The notes under the pieces were generated by a model that saw nothing but the letters and a program-made list of their open reading frames with translations, made no database searches and had not been told where the DNA came from. DNA of 37,287 bases from Acetobacteraceae bacterium (lineage in GTDB: Bacteria > Pseudomonadota > Alphaproteobacteria > Acetobacterales > Acetobacteraceae): the NCBI GenBank assembly GCA_027449745.1, contig DAIDKZ010000185.1, positions 1 through 37,287 of the forward strand, read 5' to 3'. Position 1 is the stretch's first letter; every line of letters begins with the position of its first letter. The position numbers were made by a program, and so were the translations under genes. Of this stretch, positions 1 through 6,903 are shown in pieces.

Positions 1-158
1 GGGGCCGGGGCCGGGGCGGTGGCGGCGGGCGGGGCCGAGGTCTCGGCCAGCGTCTCCGGCGGCGGTGGCGGCGGGACGACGCGCGCCGAGATCAGCTGGA
101 AGCCGATCAGGATCGCGATCGAGATGCCGATCGCGAGAAACATCCGTCGCTGGTCCAT
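1..158 (-). CDS. yidC: Membrane protein insertase YidC, N-terminal fragment
   Basis: Only the first 52 or so codons lie in the window and the gene runs off the left edge. The protein begins MDQRRMFLAIGISIAI. It continues with one hydrophobic segment at about residues 6-24, then a Pro/Ala-rich stretch that would be the start of the periplasmic region. YidC inserts and folds inner-membrane proteins, alone or with SecYEG. The identification rests on this N-terminal signature and on position: it directly follows yidD, rnpA and rpmH on the same strand, the classic bacterial order. The ATG overlaps the yidD stop by one base (TGATG), so the two are probably translationally coupled. The conserved insertase domain is outside the window. 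Confidence 0.9.
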   Translation of the reverse strand, partial: MDQRRMFLAIGISIAILIGFQLISARVVPPPPPPETLAETSAPPAATAPAPA

Positions 159-424
159 CAGCCTGCGTTCCGGCCCGGTCTATGGGGGAAAAACGGCCGC
201 GGGACGGTCGGCACCGGGTCGAAGCCGCCGGCGTTCCACGGGTTGCAGCGCAGGATGCGCCAGATTGCCAGGCCCGCGCCGCGCAGCGCGCCCTGGCGCG
301 CTAGCGCCTCCAGGGCATAGTCGCTGCAGCTCGGGTGGAAGCGGCACTGCGCGCCGATCAGCGGGCGGATAGCGAGCTGGTAGCCCCGCACGGCGCCGCG
401 CAGCAGATGCGCGAGCGGGCTCAC
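158..424 (-). CDS. yidD: Membrane protein insertion efficiency factor YidD
   Basis: This 88-residue protein is of typical YidD length. It carries the family signature: a Cys-Arg-Phe-x-Pro-Ser-Cys-Ser-x-Tyr-Ala motif around residues 27-37, then CNPWNAGGFDPVP at about 60-72. YidD is a small amphipathic, inner-membrane-associated protein thought to assist YidC-dependent insertion. The GTG start at 424 overlaps the rnpA stop as GTGA, and the stop overlaps the yidC start by one base, so it is tightly coupled to both neighbours. The start is chosen from the family N-terminus and this overlap, because the open frame itself extends far upstream as a shadow of other genes. Confidence 0.93.
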   Translation of the reverse strand: MSPLAHLLRGAVRGYQLAIRPLIGAQCRFHPSCSDYALEALARQGALRGAGLAIWRILRCNPWNAGGFDPVPTVPRPFFPHRPGRNAG

Positions 425-771
425 GGCCGCTCCGCCGGTTGCACCCGCGCCAGCGCATCGCGCAGGTCCTGCATCAGCGCGGCGAAGTTCCGCCCCCGCG
501 TCGCCGCCCGGCCCACCAGCACGAGATCGACGCCCACCGCCGGCGTCTCCGCCAGCACCAGCCGGGCCGCCGCGCGCAAGCGCCGGCGCGTGCGATTGCG
601 CACCACCGCGTTGCCGATTTTTTTCGTCACGGTGAACCCGATCCGCGCCGGCGCGCCATCGGCGCGCGCCAGTGCCTGCAGCACCAGTCCCGGCTGCGGG
701 ATCTTGCGGCCCTTGCCTCCGACGCGGAGGAACTCGGCGCGGCGCTTGAGGCGCGCGGGCGCCGCGTTCAC
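421..771 (-). CDS. rnpA: Ribonuclease P protein component
   Basis: This 116-residue basic protein contains the RnpA core: a Leu-Lys-Arg-Arg-Ala-Glu-Phe start near residues 8-14, Gly-Phe-Thr-Val-Thr-Lys-Lys-Ile-Gly-Asn-Ala, and the RNR motif (RNRTRRRLR) that contacts the RNA subunit. It is the protein cofactor of the RNase P ribozyme that matures tRNA 5' ends. The start is GTG at 771, 15 bases downstream of the rpmH stop, and the stop overlaps yidD. It is transcribed with rpmH, as in most bacteria. The C-terminal third is Ala/Arg-rich, which is normal for high-GC relatives. Confidence 0.95.
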   Translation of the reverse strand: MNAAPARLKRRAEFLRVGGKGRKIPQPGLVLQALARADGAPARIGFTVTKKIGNAVVRNRTRRRLRAAARLVLAETPAVGVDLVLVGRAATRGRNFAALMQDLRDALARVQPAERP

Positions 772-786
772 GGCGTGGTCCCGCGC

Positions 787-921
787 TCAGGCCGACAGCC
801 GCTTGCGCCCCTTGGCACGGCGGGCGGCCAGAACCTTGCGGCCGCCAACCGTCGCCATACGGGCGCGGAAGCCGTGCCGGCGCTTGCGGACAAGCTTCGA
901 CGGTTGATAGGTGCGCTTCAC
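787..921 (-). CDS. rpmH: 50S ribosomal protein L34
   Basis: This 44-residue, strongly basic protein reads [20 protein letters not shown] and continues to the usual KGRKRLSA end, so it is full-length L34 and matches the family throughout. It starts with GTG at 921, preceded by a GGAGA ribosome-binding site. It is the first gene of the rpmH-rnpA-yidD-yidC block, and a sigma-70-like promoter lies 45-73 bases upstream of its start codon. Confidence 0.97.
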   Translation of the reverse strand: MKRTYQPSKLVRKRRHGFRARMATVGGRKVLAARRAKGRKRLSA

Positions 922-965
922 ACTGTTCTCCGAGAGCAGGGTAACCGCCCGGTACGGGCCGGCGC

Positions 966-994
966 ATATAGGGGGGAGCGGGCGCCGGCGTCAA
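966..994 (-). promoter_or_regulatory. Sigma-70-like promoter of rpmH operon
   Basis: On the minus strand there is a -35 element TTGACG (994-989), a 17-base spacer, and a -10 element CTATAT (971-966). Both are close to the housekeeping consensus, with ideal spacing in an otherwise GC-rich region. The predicted transcript would begin near 959 and reach the rpmH GTG about 38 bases later. The assignment is from sequence only. Confidence 0.7.
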
Positions 995-1021
995 TTCCGC
1001 TGCGTCCGTCTTGGAGGGGCC

Positions 1022-2437
1022 ATGCCGGATTTCGATCTCGCCGTCGTCGGCGCCGGCGCCGCCGGGCTCTCGGTCACTGCCGTCGCCGCCCAGCTCGGGC
1101 TCCGTGTGGCGCTGGTCGAGCGCGGGCGCATGGGCGGGGACTGTCTGAACACCGGCTGCGTGCCGAGCAAGGCTCTGCTCGCCGCCGCGCATGCCGCCGG
1201 CGCCGCGCGCGCCGCCTCGGCACTCGGCGTGCTGCTGCCCGAGCCGCAGATCGACTGGGCCGCGGTGCGCGCCCATGTCGCCGCCGCCATCGCCGCCATC
1301 GCGCCCAATGATTCGGCCGAGCGCTTCACGCGCCTCGGCGCCGAGGTGATCGCGGGAGAGGCCCGCTTCGCCGGTCCCGACACGCTGGCCATCGGCGCGC
1401 GGCGCGTCTCGGCGCGGCGGATCGTGCTCGCGGTCGGCGGCCGGGCCGCGATCCCGCCGATCCCCGGCCTGGCCGAGGTGCCGTTTCTGACCAATGAGAC
1501 GATGTTCACCCTGGCCGAGCCGCCAGCGCATCTGCTGATCATCGGCGGCGGCCCGATCGGGCTCGAAATGGCACAGGCGCATGCGGCGCTGGGCGCGAAG
1601 GTGAGCGTCGTCGAGGCCGCCGCCATCGCCGGGCGTGAGGACGCCGAACTCGCCGCCGGCTTGCGCGCCGCGTTGCTCGCCCAGGGCATCGACCTGCACG
1701 AACAGGCGCGCATCGAATGCGTCGAGCCCGGACCGGTGATCGCGCTGGCCGATGGCACCCGCCTCAGCGGGTCGCATCTCCTCGTCGCCACCGGGCGGCG
1801 GCCGAATCTGGAGGGGCTGGATCTCGAGCGGGGCGGCGTGCGCGCCGGGCCGCGCGGCATCGCCACCGACGCCGGGCTCCGCAGCCTCACCAACCGGCGC
1901 GTCTTCGCTGCCGGCGACGTCGCCGACCCGGTGGGGATCGGCCCGCGCTTCTTCACCCATGTCGGCGGCTACCATGCCGGCATCATCATCCGCCGCGCCC
2001 TGTTCCGCCTGCCGGCGCGGCTCGACTACCGCGCCCTGCCGCGGGTCACCTATACGGATCCGGAGCTGGCGCAGGTCGGGCTGACGGAGGCGGAGGCGCG
2101 CGAGGCCGGTCTGCGGGTCGAAATCCGCCATGCCGCGCTGGCCGAGAACGACCGTGCCATCGCCGAGGGGCGCCGGGAGGGCATGGTGAAGCTGGTGGTC
2201 TCGCCGCGCGGGCGCCTGCTCGGCGCCGGCATTCTCGCCCCGCACGCGGGCGATATGATCGGGCTCTGGGGCCTGGCCATCGCCCAGCGGGTGAAGCTCG
2301 GCGCGATCGCCGGCATGATCCTGCCCTACCCGACCCGCTCGGAAGCCGGCAAGCGCGCTGCGGCGGCCCATTTCGCTCCGCGCCTGTTCGCCGCCGGGCC
2401 GCGCCGGCTGGTCCGGCTGCTGGCGTGGCTGCCCTGA
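1022..2437 (+). CDS. FAD-dependent pyridine nucleotide-disulfide oxidoreductase (class I family)
   Basis: This 471-residue flavoprotein belongs to the dihydrolipoyl dehydrogenase / mercuric reductase family. The N-terminal FAD-binding loop GAGAAG sits at residues 10-15. The redox-active disulfide is in GGDCLNTGCVPSK (Cys41 and Cys46). A second dinucleotide loop, IIGGGPIGLEMAQ, lies near residue 180, and FAAGDVAD contacts FAD. The C-terminal motif normally written HPTxxE reads YPTRSE (Tyr436, Glu441), so the catalytic-base His of lipoamide dehydrogenase and glutathione reductase is replaced. This argues against a true E3 subunit; the substrate is unknown. The ATG at 1022 follows a strong GGAGGGG site. 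An in-frame extension up to 911 was rejected because it runs antisense into rpmH and lacks homologous sequence. Confidence 0.88.
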   Translation: MPDFDLAVVGAGAAGLSVTAVAAQLGLRVALVERGRMGGDCLNTGCVPSKALLAAAHAAGAARAASALGVLLPEPQIDWAAVRAHVAAAIAAIAPNDSAERFTRLGAEVIAGEARFAGPDTLAIGARRVSARRIVLAVGGRAAIPPIPGLAEVPFLTNETMFTLAEPPAHLLIIGGGPIGLEMAQAHAALGAKVSVVEAAAIAGREDAELAAGLRAALLAQGIDLHEQARIECVEPGPVIALADGTRLSGSHLLVATGRRPNLEGLDLERGGVRAGPRGIATDAGLRSLTNRRVFAAGDVADPVGIGPRFFTHVGGYHAGIIIRRALFRLPARLDYRALPRVTYTDPELAQVGLTEAEAREAGLRVEIRHAALAENDRAIAEGRREGMVKLVVSPRGRLLGAGILAPHAGDMIGLWGLAIAQRVKLGAIAGMILPYPTRSEAGKRAAAAHFAPRLFAAGPRRLVRLLAWLP

Positions 2438-2445
2438 GCGGACGA

Positions 2446-2461
2446 GCCCGCTCGCGCGGGC
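2446..2461. other. GC-rich hairpin downstream of oxidoreductase
   Basis: A perfect 6-bp stem (GCCCGC/GCGGGC) with a TCGC loop lies nine bases after the oxidoreductase stop. It is not followed by a T-tract, so it is at best a weak or Rho-assisted terminator, or a transcript 3' end stabiliser. Confidence 0.3.
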
Positions 2462-2501
2462 CCGATTGCTCTTCGCGCAAAAGCGTTTCACTTTCGCGTG
2501 T

Positions 2502-3443
2502 ATGGGAATGCAGGAGGGATCGTCTGACAGCGTCGCCGCCCGAGTCGGCGGCGGCGTGGCGCTGGCGCTCCAGGGGGGTGGCGCGCATGGCGCCTATGGC
2601 TGGGGCGTGCTCGACCGGCTGCTCGAGCAGGGGTTGCGCATCGACCGCATCAGCGGCGTCTCCTCCGGCGCGCTGACCGGGGTGATGCTGGCGCAGGGCA
2701 TGGCGCATGGCGGCGTGGACGGGGCGCGGGCGGAGATGCGCCGGCTGTGGCAGCGGGTCGGCGAGGCGCACCGCTTCAGCCCGTTCCGCGCCAGCCCGCT
2801 GGAGCGCTGGCTGTGGGGCTGGGACATCGGTTCGAGCCTGGCCTGGCATGGCTGGGAGACGGCGCTGCGGCTGTTCACCCCGGCCGTGCTCAACCCGTTC
2901 GGCCACAACCCGCTGCGCCGCCTGATCGCCGACCTGCTGGACGTCGCCGCGCTCGCCGATCCGCGGGCGCCGCGCCTGACCATCGCCGCCACGGATGTCG
3001 AGACCGGGCGGGCCGAGCTGTTCGGCAACCGGGAGATCACGGTCGAGACCCTGCTCGCCTCGACCTGCCTGCCCTTCGTCTTCCCGGCCGTGCGCATCGG
3101 CGGACGCGCCTACTGGGATGGCGGCTATGCGGGCAATCCGCCGCTCGCGCCGCTGATCGACGAGCCGCTGCCGCGCGAGCTGGTGCTGATCCGCGCCCAG
3201 CCAGCGCGCCGCGCCGGCGTGCCGACGACGCCGACCGAGATCATCAACCGGCTCAACGAGATCGCCTGCCATAACGTGCTGGAGGCCGAGCTCGCTGCCC
3301 TACCGGCCTCGATCCGGGTGCGCTCCTTTGCCGCCGACGCCGCGCTGACGGAGCTGCCGATCGTCTCGCGCTTCACCGCCGAACACGCTTTCCTCGGCGA
3401 GCTCTTCGCCGCCGGGCGCGCCGCCGCGGCGGGGGGCGGCTAG
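2502..3443 (+). CDS. Patatin-like phospholipase family protein
   Basis: This 313-residue protein has all patatin hydrolase elements. The oxyanion-hole loop is GGGAHGAYG at residues 25-33. The nucleophile elbow GVSSG gives Ser54. The catalytic Asp sits in YWDGGYAGN (Asp206, DGG form of the DGA/G motif). The family hydrolyses acyl esters of lipids through a Ser-Asp dyad, and there is no signal peptide, so it is presumably cytosolic or peripherally membrane-bound. The start is uncertain: ATG 2502 and ATG 2508 are both possible, and an AGGAGG at 2512-2517 lies inside the frame with no start codon at a useful distance. The histidine kinase gene begins four bases after the stop, suggesting co-transcription. 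Confidence 0.85.
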   Translation: MGMQEGSSDSVAARVGGGVALALQGGGAHGAYGWGVLDRLLEQGLRIDRISGVSSGALTGVMLAQGMAHGGVDGARAEMRRLWQRVGEAHRFSPFRASPLERWLWGWDIGSSLAWHGWETALRLFTPAVLNPFGHNPLRRLIADLLDVAALADPRAPRLTIAATDVETGRAELFGNREITVETLLASTCLPFVFPAVRIGGRAYWDGGYAGNPPLAPLIDEPLPRELVLIRAQPARRAGVPTTPTEIINRLNEIACHNVLEAELAALPASIRVRSFAADAALTELPIVSRFTAEHAFLGELFAAGRAAAAGGG

Positions 3444-3447
3444 GCCC

Positions 3448-4839
3448 GTGCCGGCCCGGCATCGGCCCCGCGGGCTGTCGGTCCGGCTGTTATGGCCGAC
3501 GCTGGCGCTGGTGGTGCTGGTCGAGGCCGCGATCTTCCTGCCCGCGCTCGGCCGCCAGCGACAGATGCTGCTCGACGGGTGCGAGCGTGCGGCCGACGTG
3601 ATCGCCGCCGCCAGCCGGCTCGCCGCGCCCTCGCTGCCGGCGGACGCCTCCTTTGCGGCCCTGCTGCGCACGCTGGGACCCGACGGCATCTGGATCCGAA
3701 GCCGGGGCGGCGAGCGGCAGGTGCTGGCGCCGACCGGCGCGCGCGCCCCCGCCGAGCCGATCGATCTCGTTCGTGAGCCGCTCCTGCTCGGCATCGTCCG
3801 GGCGCTGCGCGCGAGTGTCGCCGGCGGCGGGGCGCCGATCGCGCTGCGCGCGCCGAGCCGGCTCGAACCGGGCGCTGAGCTCGAGCTGACCGTGGCGCGG
3901 CCGAAGCTGCGTTCGGCCCTGCGCGATTTTGCCTGGCGCGCGCTCGCGGTCTCCGCCCCGATCGCCGCGGCGGCCGGGGGCGTCTATTATTGGCTGATGT
4001 TCGCCGGGCTGGTACGGCCGATCCGGCGCCTGACCGCGGCGATCGCGGCCTTCCATGCCGACCCGGATCGTGCCTGGAGCGCCGGGTTCGATCCCGGTGC
4101 GCTGGGCCGGGGCGAGATCGGCGACGCCGGGCGGGACCTCGCCGACCTGCGCCAGGAGATGCGCACCGCCCTGTGGCGCAACGCCCGCCTCGCCGCGCTC
4201 GGCACCACGTTCGCCCGTGCCTGCCACGATCTGCGCGGCGCTCTGGCCAGCGGCTTGCTCTCGGCCGAACGGCTCAGCGCCCATCCGGATCCCGCCGTGG
4301 CCCGCACCGGGGCGAGGATGGTAAGCGGGATCGAGCACGCTGCGGCCCTCGTGCAGCAATCGCTGGACTACGCGCTGGATGCGCCGCCGGCGACGGTGCG
4401 CAGCCGCTTCGAGCTGCGTACGCTCGTTGATGAGGCGGCGCAGCACCAGATGGCCGCGCTGGGCGGCTGCGAGGTGGAGAATCGCATCGGCCCGCAGGTC
4501 GCGGCGGAGGCGGACCGGATCATGATGCTCCGCATCCTCGGCAACCTGCTGCGCAACGCCGCGGAAGCCGGGGCGAAGCGGGTGCGCGTGACGGGCGAGG
4601 CGGCGGCGGAGGGGCTTGTCGTGCGTGTCGCCGATGACGGGCCGGGCCTGCCGGAGCAGCTGCGGGGGCGCCTGTTCCAGCCCTTCGCCTCCTCCCGCCC
4701 CCAGGGTGCCGGGCTCGGGCTGGCGATCGCGCGCGACCTCATGCGCGCCCAGGGCGGGGAGATCGCGCTGGCCGATACCGGGCCCCACGGCACCACCTTC
4801 CGCCTGGTTCTGCCCCTGGCCCGACCGGTGTCAACTTGA
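3448..4839 (+). CDS. Orphan membrane sensor histidine kinase
   Basis: This 463-residue protein begins at GTG 3448. A transmembrane helix at about residues 13-34 and a second at about 160-185 bracket a periplasmic sensor of roughly 125 residues. A HAMP-like linker follows. The dimerisation/phosphoacceptor segment contains ACHDLRGAL, where the His is the likely phosphorylated residue. The HATPase domain has the N-box (LGNLLRNAAEAG), the G1 box (VADDGPGLPEQ) and the G2 box (GAGLGLAIARDL), so it looks catalytically intact. No response regulator lies next to it, so its partner is unknown. It follows the patatin gene by four bases. Its stop codon lies inside the FNR-type box that precedes hemN. Confidence 0.87.
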   Translation: MPARHRPRGLSVRLLWPTLALVVLVEAAIFLPALGRQRQMLLDGCERAADVIAAASRLAAPSLPADASFAALLRTLGPDGIWIRSRGGERQVLAPTGARAPAEPIDLVREPLLLGIVRALRASVAGGGAPIALRAPSRLEPGAELELTVARPKLRSALRDFAWRALAVSAPIAAAAGGVYYWLMFAGLVRPIRRLTAAIAAFHADPDRAWSAGFDPGALGRGEIGDAGRDLADLRQEMRTALWRNARLAALGTTFARACHDLRGALASGLLSAERLSAHPDPAVARTGARMVSGIEHAAALVQQSLDYALDAPPATVRSRFELRTLVDEAAQHQMAALGGCEVENRIGPQVAAEADRIMMLRILGNLLRNAAEAGAKRVRVTGEAAAEGLVVRVADDGPGLPEQLRGRLFQPFASSRPQGAGLGLAIARDLMRAQGGEIALADTGPHGTTFRLVLPLARPVST

Positions 4840-4849
4840 TCTGAATCAA
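4836..4849. promoter_or_regulatory. FNR/FixK-type binding site upstream of hemN
   Basis: TTGATCTGAATCAA is a perfect match to the FNR/Anr/FixK consensus TTGAT-N4-ATCAA. It ends 37 bases before the hemN start codon, consistent with a site for an oxygen-responsive Crp/FNR-family activator. hemN is an established anaerobically induced FNR-family target in many proteobacteria. The site overlaps the TGA of the upstream histidine kinase (4837-4839). Confidence 0.8.
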
Positions 4850-4886
4850 CGCGCCCGGCACCCGGGCGGCGTGGAATCACGGTGTC

Positions 4887-6251
4887 ATGACCCAAGTCGA
4901 TCTTCTCGCCCGCTACGACCAGCGCGTGCCGCGCTATACGAGCTACCCGACGGCGCCGCATTTTTCCCCCGCCGTTGATGCGGCGACCTATGCCGGCTGG
5001 CTGGCCGCGGTGCCGGAGCAGGCTGCGGTCTCGCTCTACCTGCACGTGCCCTTCTGCGAGCAGCTCTGCCTGTTCTGCGGCTGCCACACCACCGTGGCGC
5101 GCCACAACGCTCCGCGCGAAAGCTACGCCGCACTGCTCGAGGCCGAGATCGGGCTGGTTGCCGCGGCGCTCGGGCGGCGGCAGCGTGTGGCGCAGATTCA
5201 TTGGGGCGGCGGCACGCCGACGGCGCTGCCGGCGGACTCGCTCCGCGCCGTGTTCGCGGCGCTGCGCGCCCATTTTGACCTCGCGCCGGACGCCGAGATC
5301 GCGGTCGAGATCGACCCGCGCAACCTGCCCGAGGACCGCGTGCAGGCGCTCGCCGACATGGGCGTCACGCGCGCCAGCTTGGGCGTGCAGGATTTCGACC
5401 CCGCCGTGCAGCATGCGGTGCAGCGGCTGCAATCCTTCGCCATGACCCGCGACGCCGCCGCGTCGCTGCGGCGCATCGGCGTGCGCTCGCTCAACCTCGA
5501 TCTTCTCTACGGCCTGCCGCATCAGACGGCGGCCTCGGTCGCGGCCACGATGCGCCAGGCGCTCGAACTCGCGCCCGACCGCGTTGCCGTGTTCGGCTAT
5601 GCCCACGTGCCGTGGATGAAGCCGCACCAGCGCCTGCTGTCGGAGGCGGACCTGCCGGACGGGCCGGCGCGCTTCGCCCAGCGCCAGGCCGCCGAGGCGG
5701 TGCTGGTCGAGGCCGGGTTCCGCCGGATCGGGCTCGACCACTATGCCCGCGCCGGGGATGCCCTGGCCGAGGCCGAGGCGGCGGGGCGCGTGCGGCGCAA
5801 CTTCCAGGGCTACACGGTCGACGACGCCGAATTGCTGATCGGCCTCGGCGCCTCGGCGATCGGCGCGCTGGCGCAGGGCTATGTGCAGAATGCGGCGCGC
5901 ATCCCGGTCTATGCCGAGGCGCTGCGCGCCGGCGCGCTGCCGGTCGCACGCGGGGTCGCGCTCTCGGCCGAGGATCGGCTGCGGCGCAGCGTCATCGAGG
6001 CGCTGATGTGTGAACTTGCCGCCGATCTGCCGGCGCTGGCGCGTGCCCACGGCGCCGAGCCGTCCGGGTTGCTGGCCGCCGCGCCGCGGCTGGCCGGCCT
6101 CGCCGAGGACGGGCTGATCCGCTGGGACGGGGCGCGCGTCGAACTCACCGAGACCGGGCGGCCCTTCGTGCGCAACGTCGCCGCCGTCTTCGATACCTAC
6201 CTCGCGGTCGGCCCGGAGGCCGGGGTCCGCCGCCACGCCCGCTCGATCTGA
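4887..6251 (+). CDS. hemN: Oxygen-independent coproporphyrinogen III oxidase
   Basis: This 454-residue radical-SAM enzyme converts coproporphyrinogen III to protoporphyrinogen IX without O2 in haem synthesis. It begins with the typical RYTSYPTAPHFS segment. The cluster motif CEQLCLFCGC gives Cys57, Cys61 and Cys64 for the 4Fe-4S cluster, with the extra Cys66 characteristic of true HemN. WGGGTPT follows for SAM binding, and the length matches authentic HemN rather than the shorter HemW. A perfect FNR-type box 37 bases upstream predicts induction under low oxygen. The next gene starts 10 bases after its stop, so it is probably co-transcribed with two oxygenase genes. Confidence 0.95.
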   Translation: MTQVDLLARYDQRVPRYTSYPTAPHFSPAVDAATYAGWLAAVPEQAAVSLYLHVPFCEQLCLFCGCHTTVARHNAPRESYAALLEAEIGLVAAALGRRQRVAQIHWGGGTPTALPADSLRAVFAALRAHFDLAPDAEIAVEIDPRNLPEDRVQALADMGVTRASLGVQDFDPAVQHAVQRLQSFAMTRDAAASLRRIGVRSLNLDLLYGLPHQTAASVAATMRQALELAPDRVAVFGYAHVPWMKPHQRLLSEADLPDGPARFAQRQAAEAVLVEAGFRRIGLDHYARAGDALAEAEAAGRVRRNFQGYTVDDAELLIGLGASAIGALAQGYVQNAARIPVYAEALRAGALPVARGVALSAEDRLRRSVIEALMCELAADLPALARAHGAEPSGLLAAAPRLAGLAEDGLIRWDGARVELTETGRPFVRNVAAVFDTYLAVGPEAGVRRHARSI

Positions 6252-6261
6252 AGGTCCGCCG

Positions 6262-6903
6262 ATGTCACTCGTCGAAATCACCGACCTCGTCGACATGGCC
6301 GGTTTCCGGGCCGCGCCACTGGCGCGCGAGCCGTTCGATCATCTGGTACTGGAGCGCTTCGTCCCGCCGGCTCTGGCGGTGGCGGCCGGGGAGGCATTCC
6401 CGGACATTCCGTTCGGCGGCATCGTCCCGGCGCCGGAGGGCAACGGCACCGACGCGCTAGGCCGCTTGCTCACGCGGCTGCGCGAACCGGCGACGACGCG
6501 GCTGTTCGGCGAGAAATTCGGCCTGGCGCTGGATCCGACGGAGCTGATGATCACGCTGCGCGCCCACTGCCGGCGCGGGGACGGCAAGATCCATCCCGAC
6601 AGCGAGACCAAGCTGGTGACGGCGCTGATCTACCTCAACGCCGCCTGGCCGCACGAGGGCGGGCGACTGCGCATTCTACGCGGCCCGCACGATCTCGAGG
6701 ACTACAGCGCCGAAGTGACGCCGCTCGCCGGCACGCTGATCACCTTCCGCCGGTCCGACCATTCCTATCATGGCCACCATTCGTTCGAGGGTGAACGGAA
6801 AGTGATCATGCTCAACTGGATGGTCGGCGCGGCGATGGCCAAGCGCGAACTGTTCCGCCACGCCATTAGCCGCAGGCTCAAACGTCTCGTGGGGGCAGCG
6901 TGA
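6262..6903 (+). CDS. 2-oxoglutarate/Fe(II)-dependent oxygenase family protein
   Basis: This 213-residue protein has the double-stranded beta-helix signature of the prolyl-4-hydroxylase-like Fe(II)/2OG oxygenases. The facial triad is predicted as His111 and Asp113 in GKIHPDSETK, with the distal His at about residue 170 in SYHGHHSFEGERKV. Arg179 is placed to bind the 2-oxoglutarate carboxylate. Enzymes of this type hydroxylate small molecules, proteins or sugars; the substrate cannot be inferred here. The gene follows hemN by 10 bases. Its TGA overlaps the GTG of the next oxygenase gene as GTGA, so the pair is probably translationally coupled. Confidence 0.8.
   Translation: MSLVEITDLVDMAGFRAAPLAREPFDHLVLERFVPPALAVAAGEAFPDIPFGGIVPAPEGNGTDALGRLLTRLREPATTRLFGEKFGLALDPTELMITLRAHCRRGDGKIHPDSETKLVTALIYLNAAWPHEGGRLRILRGPHDLEDYSAEVTPLAGTLITFRRSDHSYHGHHSFEGERKVIMLNWMVGAAMAKRELFRHAISRRLKRLVGAA

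Noticed and set aside
158-2491. Long minus-strand open frame of 777 codons covering the oxidoreductase and rpmH-rnpA region
   Set aside because: It is a GC-driven shadow. Only its last 88 codons are a real gene (yidD, from GTG 424); the rest is antisense to the flavoprotein and out of frame with rnpA.
2512-2517. AGGAGG as the ribosome-binding site deciding the patatin start
   Set aside because: No ATG, GTG or TTG lies in frame at a suitable distance downstream, so the match is probably coincidental and the start is left at ATG 2502.
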